Shown: positions 56,601 to 64,000 of the stretch, piece after piece
How the letters are laid out: each line of letters begins with the position of its first letter
How positions within the stretch are numbered: the stretch's first letter is position 1
Source: Pelodera strongyloides
Taxonomy: Eukaryota; Nematoda; Chromadorea; Rhabditida; Rhabditidae
Reading direction: 5' to 3'
Assembly (NCBI GenBank): GCA_036852015.1
Contig: JAANDG010000293.1
Location: forward strand, 62,001 to 126,000
DNA: 64,000 nucleotides
Translations under genes and position numbers: made by a program
The notes under the pieces: generated by a model
What the model saw: the letters and a program-made list of their open reading frames with translations, nothing else
Databases searched by the model: none
What the model was told of the DNA's origin: nothing

Positions 56601-59600
56601 GGAAGGTGATAAGCTTGAAACGCAAAAAGAACGGACAAAGTTTCATATAAAAAGAACTGAAACTATACAAAAAACGTTCCAGGCCTTCTAGCACTACTGC
56701 CATATTTGTGCTGCATCAAAGCATTATTACACATTATATTCTACGTCCTTCTGCTTAAAATACTGTGGAATCCTGAGACTTCATACCTATTATAAACGAG
56801 CAACCAATAGAAATTCGCTGTAAAGCATCTTACATAAACAGTGCCGCAATGAACTTCAGAATTTCGTCAACTACTACCGTTGTATTCCTAACTTTAGTAG
56901 TAGTTTCTACGTCGCTCAAGTGCTATTCGGGATTAGCCTCAAAAAGTAAGAATACGGTCCCTTTGGTTGAATGTCCAGCTACATCACCGTGCTGTGAAGC
57001 AATTGGGTAAGTTCTTTTTAATAATACATCGAAGTAAAGTTTTAGTTTTAGGTGTATATTAAATAAACCTTGCTTGATAGTCTTACTCATCAACGCCCGC
57101 TTCCGATCATCTCAGGAGTATTAATGGGTTTCACTCTCTCTCTCTTTCTCCCTCTCCCTCGCTCTCCCTCTCCCTTCCTCTCTCTGTTTCCATTTTTGCC
57201 ATCTACATTATTTCCTTTCTCTCTTCGATCTTACTGTTAGTTGCTCTCTCTCTCTCTCTCTCTCTCTCCCCGTGTCGCTCTCTTTCACGCACATCCTCAC
57301 TGTATGCTCTAATAAGAGTTATGAACCACATCATACAAATAACTTTCCCTCTTTCATTCAACTCCAATGTAACCTTCCCTTTAAATTCAGAACGCTCGAC
57401 GGACGTCTCACTAAATTCGGTTGCGGTTCGGAAACTTCTGCCTGTCCTACAGAAAAGGCATTCACTTGCGGTGGTCTAGAAATGCACGGCGGCGAAGTGG
57501 TATACTGCCTATGCAAGGACTACACAGAACCACATTGTCAACCCAAAGGACAATAATTAGAATATTAATTTTTCATTTAAGTTTATTAGTAGCTTTTGAA
57601 TCTTTTACACAGGTTTACAAAACCACTTTGTCAGCCAACACTGTATGTATAAAAATTTTGTCAGAAACGATACACATTCTCTCGCATCCTTGAATGAAAG
57701 TGTGAAAATACGAGTCTTATCGGAAATTACACATTACAGTTTATAACTTTGACTTCACAGTCTTTCGCACTATCGTGCAGTGACAGAGTGTATGTAAATA
57801 AAAAAGGGTATTCCATGATTCACGCGGCTACATAACAAACAACAGAATTTACAGTAGTGCCCTTCTGTTCCAGAATTTAGTCATTACTCGCACCCCTCTG
57901 TGTCATTTTGTCACATCCAGCAAGCCAGTGAAATCCTAATACACAGACATGACAAAAACAAACAAAGCACTCTTGAGTGGATGTTATGAGTGTTTGGTGA
58001 GAGGAAACGGATACGGAAAGAAGCTTATCCGCTTCCGACACGGAGTGAGTCACTAGGGGACTAGATGGGCTCCCTTTGGTGATGGCCATCTTTGGGGAAC
58101 TTGGGAACTCACTTCAGGGAATGGTGAACTCTACATAGGAACACATTTATTACTTTTGAGAACAGTTTTGTTTTAGATGGGATGTGACATCGAGGGAGCT
58201 GTTCTCGCTAAACCGACGACGTGTACTAATCAGGTCTCTGAGAAATATTACAAATTCTAAGCGTACATGATAGCCATCTACATGAACCACATCTAATGTT
58301 AGGGAATACTTGCCACAATCAGCTACAATTTCCCGCCCTTTCAGAGAGATACCCTATTACACGGATCATTGCGCATCGTTTAGAGAGAACATGTCTGTAC
58401 ACGAGGTTCGTAAACAAAGCACACCAAAAGAACCGGATATGTTACGTATAATGGCTGATCGATACATAGTCTATGTGTCCGACAATTCAAGAGTGGTTTT
58501 TTCCACTGAGCAGCTTTATCACATTTCAACAGTGAGAGCAAAGATTAGACTGCGTTAATTAGGTAAACATAAGAAAATAATTTGCTGAAATGCTTGCAAA
58601 AGAGAGAGATAGAGGGAGAGAGAGATAGAGAGAGAGATAAAGAGAGCGAGAAAGCGAGAAAGAGAGAGACAGAGACAGAGAGAGTGAGAGAGAGAGAGGG
58701 AAGGAAGAAGAGACAGGGGATATTAGAAAAAAATCCGAACATGAAGCTGGACATTCAGGACATTCCCGTGCGCGGAAGGAACAAGGGATCAAAGAAGATA
58801 CACGCGTTAGACGCCTTATGTAATCGATACCCCTTAGCGTGTTCTGCAAGATATGTGACGACAAATCCCTGAGAATTCCTGACGTGTGAAACACGTTTGT
58901 CTAATCAGAAAAAGGGCTAATTTGCTAGGGTTCCCCCAAATCTACGGTGTTTAGGGTTCTCCTAAATCTATACCTTACTCCGCTTTGGCAACCGATCACT
59001 TGATGAATGATTTGTACCGGTTCTAGGTAATCTTCAAAATTATATCAATAAATCTTTTGTACTATTGACCAATGGTGCCGATCGGATTGCGCACCTTTTT
59101 CTTTCATTAACAATCTTTATCTTTATCGCAGTCATTTTGCAAACAGATTATTTGAATAGGTGCCCGAGTCACCTATTCAAATAATTATATGAGTGGCTGA
59201 TCAGTTACCACCCTCATTAAAGAAATTACGAGGCTGCGCTGAGCTTATCTAAACTTGGGCTTAACGCCCGTGCTAACGGCCACTATTTACTTCGCGCAAT
59301 GTGTGTCAAAGATTAGGCTTACGGCATTGCGGTCATAATGAACACCGTTTATCAACGCGCGTAAAAAACTAGACAATGCTCTTCGTTTAGCAAATATTCG
59401 TGAACTATCTAGAGAACTTTTCGATCTTCGACCAGCGAGACCATTTTATAGATAGACAATTGACAACTTAGTTGTCGCAATACATCAATACATGAATGAG
59501 TAGCTAGTCCATAAGAATTGTTCAGAACTTAGACTACGTACGATAATCGATTATTTGTTGGTAAATAAAAGCGCGTCAGCCAATTTGTAATCCACAAAAA

Positions 59601-61666
59601 ATGATCCTAAAATAAAAGGTCTCTGCTCAACAAAGTGTAGTCACAAACCATAAGAAGAGTACGCCAGTTGACGGTTTACACATAATATTTGCGCGGCGTT
59701 CGACGGAGTAAAGTGTTTGACATATTGTCACCGTGCAATTATTGGACAACAATGAAGGGCAAATATAAACTGAGAACCTAAAAAGGATCACTATGCAAAG
59801 GGAAAGTGATGTCCTTCATGGGACTGAAGGAGTAAAAAGTGACTCGCCAAGGTAAAAAGTAGGCACGTGTAAAACGTTGAACAAGTATGTAGTATAGTCA
59901 AGGACCATTGAAAGTATGAGTGAAGCCGTGAGAACACGATTTATATGGCCCGATGAGCTGCGAGAAGAACATGTTTAAAAAACACATGCTTCGGAAGCTA
60001 AGTTGCGGAGGCTACGGTCTTCAGCCACGCAAACAGCAGTATGTAAAAAGTAAAACTATACAAAACGCAGAAATCACCACACCACGCGTCAACATGTCGC
60101 AATAGGTATATACATGATTAATCGTCAAACGTCATCTCATTTCGTTCATGTCAATCAATACAGCTTGAAAACTGGCAACAAATTAAACTATACACTTGAA
60201 ATAAGAAATATTAAAATAAAAAAATCTACAAAAAGAAAACGCACTTGACAGCGTCGTGATTCTCATATCTGACTGCATAGTGTAGAGCCGTCTGATTGTG
60301 AATATCCTTTATAAGCAAATCATCGCGCGGCATTTGCTGCAAACAGTTGAAGTGCCGCTCTTTCGTCGCAGCAAAAACATCTGCGCAGCATTTTTGACGC
60401 TGCACCATTCTCGGACTTCGCTCCAATTGTGGAAGGGAGAGTGGATCACTAAATAATGTTGAAATCATTATGAGGCAACTAACAACAATTAACAAATACA
60501 AATTAGCCATCATCTACTACACTGAACAAACGTCGACACATGCTCTTTTGGCACCTTGTCCGACAAAATTCAACGACCAGCTCACGTAAATTTCAGTAAA
60601 TTGCGCGCGGCATCAGTGCCAGTACTATGCCAAGACATAGCGAGTCTTTTAATGTACTTATTGGAAGATACACACATCGGACTGTGCCAAACGGAACACA
60701 TTCGTTCCGTATAAATAACACAAATTTGCAGAGTCCATTACAAATAAAAATCTACAGTATGCTTCAATAACTTAAATTACAAAGAATGCATATTCTTAAA
60801 CTAGTCTAGAATTAACCGCAAAGCCTAAGTCGCATTCCTCTCTATTTATTTGATTAATGATTGAACTTGCGAAAGAAGAAAGACAGAAAAGCTGGGTAGA
60901 AAACTGCGCGCACAGTCAATAGCTGAGAGTTAGTTGGGGATGGAAAATGCGGCGAGTACATAGACAAACAGACACACACACAAACTAAATACACACAATG
61001 TGATAATGTACGCATACAAATAAAAAAATGATAACCTAATGAATGCGGCACTTGGTTATATTTTCGTACCCTATTACCTTGGCAGTCGCAACGTGGCACA
61101 AAGAAAAACGAGGAAATATTGTGCAAAATTCAAACGTTATATAATATAGTAAACTGTTTCGAACCCCGTACGGTTCTGTTCAAACTCTGTTTTAGTAAAT
61201 AAAATGTCAATCGTTATTGGCAGACTATTTAGGTCACCACATAGCTGCCATAACATAATAATAATAACGCGAACCAGTATAATAGCAGTAATCCCCGTGC
61301 AATTCTACGGAATAATAGAGAATACAGGTCTATTTCTATAGCAGTGTCAAAAATAATGGGGTTTCAGATTCAGGTAAACATTTTTAGGCATGAGATGAAC
61401 GTGAAATATTAAAACACAGCGCAAAAATCTTAGAATGCAAGGCCAGCAAAGCTCCATATAACAGAAGGACCAAGCAATTCAGTATCATAGAAAAACAACA
61501 AAAAATGACAATAAAATCACGCTCACGGCAGATTGCTATTAAAACTTGCATTCACCAATATACTCTCAATCCATGTGCTAAGAAAAACATAAACACCTCA
61601 CCTCTGATTATCCTTTTGAAGTTTACTATCCTTGGCCATTTTGAAATTCCCACTTTCTGAAAGCAT
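50610..61666 (-). CDS. Ankyrin-repeat protein, synphilin-1-like
   Basis: Sixteen exons join in phase: 61666-61602, 60448-60245, 56212-56163, 55951-55849, 55601-55453, 55168-55100, 54723-54622, 54410-54279, 53960-53884, 53342-53231, 53023-52895, 52534-52438, 52187-52137, 51623-51561, 51186-51054, 50705-50610; 543 residues. Residues about 55-350 form some seven to eight ankyrin repeats (TALHYAVRYENHDAV, GETPLLIAAGKGSMKSVELI, SLLHIACLSGHDQIVKWLL, GNSPLHLTAINNHMDAALYL). The order and wording of the last four, ending NAGHAPQAIARMRGHEQ, resemble the human synphilin-1 ankyrin domain. The tail is Ser/Gly-rich, then has two ERRP modules and an acidic helical end (DEIDRVLEEVD). Ankyrin proteins bind partners; function unknown. 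The exon 5 donor is GC. The start is uncertain: the frame stays open upstream of 61666 without an ATG that I could confirm. Espin-like ankyrin proteins are an alternative. Confidence 0.8.
54010..54064 (-). other. tRNA-like fragment in intron
   Basis: The minus strand has TATGGCTCAATTGCTTGAAA (A-box-like) and CCGGTTCGGTACCGG (B-box-like), 50 bp upstream of ankyrin exon 9. A Ser/Pro-rich T stem pairs well, the rest does not. Probably a SINE remnant. Confidence 0.35.
56849..57556 (+). CDS. Secreted ET-module cysteine-rich protein, nested gene
   Basis: Two exons, 56849-57006 and 57391-57556, joined at GG/A in phase; 107 residues. The first about 23 residues are a signal peptide (TTVVFLTLVVVSTS), followed directly by LKCYSG. 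Cysteines are spaced as in nematode ET-module (Ly6-like fold) proteins: LKCY, CPATSPCCEAIG, KFGCG, ACP, FTCGG, VVYCLCKD, HC. No GPI signal or second membrane segment is visible, so it is probably secreted. The gene lies wholly inside the 4-kb intron 2 of the ankyrin gene on the opposite strand. Its own intron contains a degenerate CT microsatellite (57125-57270). A poly(A) signal AATAAA is near 57797. The family is known from nematodes; individual function is unknown. Confidence 0.85.
57123..57275 (+). repeat. CT-rich microsatellites
   Basis: Interrupted (CT)n at 57133-57188 and perfect (CT)n at about 57245-57270, both within the intron of the ET-module gene. Confidence 0.8.
57870..60240. other. 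Rest of ankyrin intron 2, no further gene
   Basis: It contains a GA-rich microsatellite block at 58600-58700 and otherwise AT-rich DNA. The open frame at 58310-58558 has no family motif, no start context and no splice partner, so it is not called. Confidence 0.5.
58597..58702 (+). repeat. (GA)n microsatellite, interrupted
   Basis: About 105 bases of GA-rich repeats with GATA interruptions. Open frames on both strands (Glu-Arg or Ser-Leu repeats) are artefacts. Confidence 0.85.
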
Positions 61667-61989
61667 CAAGCCAGACTCTCCCAGCTTCAGAGCTTCAGTC
61701 AGCTGGGCGGTTCTCTGTATGTCATCTCTGTACTCTCTTGTGTCTCTCCCAGGACCTCCCACGAATATCTTCTCTGCACTCTCTCGTATATTTGTATGGG
61801 ACTCCCCATTCTGTCTTCTCTCTCGTCTCTTCCATTTCTCTCCAATCAGTCGCGTTCGTTAAACACACATCTACGCTACAGAAAGAATGCTATCCAGTAT
61901 CGCATGTCACCATTTATCAACTACTTACAAACCAGAGAATCTGCTGAAAACACCTGAGTCTATGTCTACCATATATGGTAGCTTTCTAC

Positions 61990-62440
61990 TGTCGCGCAAA
62001 ACATCGAGCTGCGGACACAATTTCGTGACGCTCGGTGGATGGTGCTCACTGAGCACCGATGAGTTGCGCGCCGCACCATTTCGGGCCACAAAATGCGCGC
62101 CGCAAAGAAATGGGACACAAAATGCGCCCGCCCCATTTCCGCACCTTTTCGGCAACGTTTTTGAAAGCGCACGGAGGATCTCCGTAACTGCAGTTGTTGT
62201 ACTTATTTTTCGGTACGAGCACATCTCACGTGTTGGTGTTTCCGGCACCGGATCGGAGCGCATTTTGCGCCCATTTCTATTCGGCGCGCATTTTGTGATC
62301 CATTTCTTTGCCGTGGCGCGCATTATGTGTCCCGAAATAGTGCGGCGCGCAACTCATCGGTTCTCCCAGTGTCACGTCTTTTTGTGCGAAATTCCTGTTT
62401 TACATGAGAATAACCTTTATCACTTCGAGCGATGAGGCTG
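61990..62440 (+). repeat. Dispersed GC-rich repeat
   Basis: Shares GCAACGTTTTTGAAAGCGC and CAGTTGTTGTACTTA with the window start, and GCGCGCATTTTGTGATCC-type blocks with 6950-7060. The AGTTGCGCGCCGCACCATTT motif appears near 62065 and inverted near 62335, so the copy is itself partly palindromic. It lies between the PUF gene end and the ankyrin gene start. Its 182-codon open frame is a composition effect. Confidence 0.6.
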
Positions 62441-62444
62441 ATGA

Positions 62445-63235
62445 CATTAATAACCAAGAAATATGTAGCTTCTTTTTAAAATTTTTACGGTAATCTCCAT
62501 CTACTCATCCGTTATGCATTAGTTTTCACAAGCGTCAATCGCAGTATGCAGACAATACACACGCTCTTCACTGAGCTATATCAAGCGCTACGGGAATCAG
62601 TCAACCCAAATCTAAACTCAGACATACACGCAATTTACATCGAATAGAGCACAGCTTTCGAGTTACACACATTTATTAAGATAGAATTCTTACAGACAAT
62701 ATCAACTCACAGATTCACATGTCCGCCGCCAGAGGAATGGCAGAAATCGACTACAATAGGGGATAAGCAAAAGGAAAGAATATAAAAACGACAGGCACGA
62801 AATATTAATCTAGAGGTAAATATATTATAGTGTAGGTAACTGAGTCATTCACAAAGCCCTTGGTTGCAATAGGCTAGACAGCTAGTAATTCGGTTAATTA
62901 AACAATGTCAATGTCATAAACAAAATTGCTTCAATATAAAAAAATCATAATCTGAGAAACTATTTCTACGTAAGAAAAAAAATCGTGCAAATTGAAATAA
63001 AAAGCTACATCAATATGTACGGATGGGGATGCGTATGAAACAAGAAAAGAATTTCCTCCAATTGAGCATTAACAGAATGGGAAACTAAAGAGGTATGGGT
63101 ATGATGGAACATGGGTTAATTTTGTACTGAGGGTGCTGCTAACGTTAACCTACAGCTCTACTCCGTGCAAACTAAACAAGAGACATCCGTTGGAACATGG
63201 ACTCCATACATACAGGAGAAAAACATCATATGGAC
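62445..63235. other. Intergenic, 3' flank of PUF gene
   Basis: AT-rich, presumably including the 3' UTR of the PUF gene on the minus strand. No gene seen. Confidence 0.5.
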
Positions 63236-64000
63236 TTAATACTGGGAATATCCGCGAGAGCGTGCATTGTGTGGCGAACGCTCCCAATTCGACTGGAACT
63301 GATACAGCGTTTCCAGTATCTTCTTACCAGAGGAGTACCTAAAATAAGCCATTGAGTAGAAGCTTGAGACCCAATTGCCTGGAAAGTAGATAGTCAGAAA
63401 CAATCAAATAACAACCGAATGTGTAACGGAGTCAGTAGGGTGTAAACCTTGCAGGGTCTACCGGAAGCAGTTCGTAAAATTCATATATTTATGGTACGTT
63501 TCTGATGTTTCCCGTACCACTTCCGAACTTTCTGGCCTATTATTCTAACCGGGAGGTGCCTCCTCCAAATTTATGCAATATACTAATTCCGGAGATAATA
63601 CGGCGGCGGGCTTAGACAAGTGAGAACGATGAACTAACCTTTTAAGCTTGCTACCGCAAGCATTGATCCTTCCCTGGAGCTGCTTGTACCAGCGCTTTCG
63701 CAGCTCGGCGTCCTCAAGGGGAATTCCCCGATAAACCTTCTCCATCGACTCCAAGCAAATGGTAAGCATACGCTGCACAATGTAATTGCCGAACTGATGG
63801 AACAGCAAAATATCGAGGCAGTCCTTCTTGGTCTCTCTAAACGAATTAATAAAATTAATAACACAAATCTGCCACGCTCATACAGACTCCCCGCGATCAG
63901 AAAATGGAGGGATAATAAAGGGTGAGTGAAAAACTCACGGATCAGGGATATATCCATCGAAGAGCTCTTCCATCATCTCTTTCAGAAAATCGGCCGAAGC
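63236..64000 (-). CDS. PUF (Pumilio/FBF) RNA-binding protein, C-terminal part
   Basis: PUF proteins bind 3' UTRs and repress translation, in nematodes mainly in the germ line. The window holds the last three exons, 64000-63939, 63836-63639 and 63338-63236 (TAA), joined in phase. They encode about 120 residues. Recognizable PUF-repeat features are DILLFHQFGNYIVQRMLTIC (stacking/edge residues of the form x-FGNY-VQ) and the final RYSSGKKILETL helix. Between them lies a longer insert (YRGIPLEDAELRKRW), as in several nematode PUF members. This spacing favours an FBF or PUF-3/11-like paralogue over a canonical Pumilio, but I cannot decide which. The gene continues beyond the right edge. Confidence 0.85.

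Noticed and set aside
58310..58558. 82-codon frame in the ankyrin intron
   Set aside because: No family, no splice signals around it, and the reading frame ends at random in AT-rich DNA.
60226..60513. Signal peptide at the start of the ankyrin exon (MMANLYLLIVVSCLIM...)
   Set aside because: These codons lie upstream of a good acceptor (TTATTTAG at 60449), and exon 1 at 61602 joins in phase; an ankyrin protein with a signal peptide is unlikely.

Overview
This is AT-rich eukaryotic DNA, most likely from a nematode. Genes are split into many short exons (about 45 to 300 bp) by introns of 41 bp to about 4 kb with GT..AG ends. The clearest nematode signal is a small secreted cysteine-rich protein of the nematode ET-module type. 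A PUF RNA-binding gene end and an FMRFamide-type neuropeptide receptor fit the same origin. Long introns and dense transposon relics argue against a compact Caenorhabditis-like genome. The species is not identifiable by eye. All gene models below were spliced by hand: exon phases agree at every junction listed, but none is backed by RNA data.

Layout. 1-8.5 kb is almost gene-free: a repeat shared with 6.5-7.3 kb and 62 kb, a foldback element, a 1.8-kb GC-rich inverted repeat and several tRNA-like SINE heads. 8.57-10.22 kb (+) holds a small single-pass membrane protein of unknown family, 5' end not found. 12.6-13.6 kb (-) has two weak candidate exons. 15.9-22.5 kb (-) is a complete 15-exon MGAT2 (GnT-II) gene. 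22.5-30.7 kb is intergenic with foldback elements, microsatellites and a SINE. 30.7-35.8 kb (+) is a 12-exon leprecan/CRTAP-family gene without a dioxygenase domain. 36.45-36.88 kb is a long inverted-repeat element. 38.3-46.7 kb (-) is a nine-exon class-A GPCR of the FMRFamide-receptor type. 46.7-50.6 kb is intergenic and element-rich. 50.6-61.7 kb (-) is a 16-exon ankyrin-repeat gene resembling synphilin-1; its 4-kb second intron contains the two-exon ET-module gene on the + strand (56.85-57.56 kb). 63.2-64.0 kb (-) is the 3' end of a PUF gene running off the window.

The genes do not form a pathway. MGAT2 acts in Golgi N-glycan branching, the leprecan-like protein is probably an ER collagen-processing factor, the GPCR is a neuronal receptor, and the PUF protein is a translational repressor. 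I see no new multi-gene system. The unusual points are in gene structure: a 26-bp array that repeats a splice donor, three GC-AG introns, a 3' splice site lacking AG, a foldback element 14 bp from a splice acceptor, a duplicated pair of in-frame exons, a nested gene, and several foldback families that share TTAA ends.
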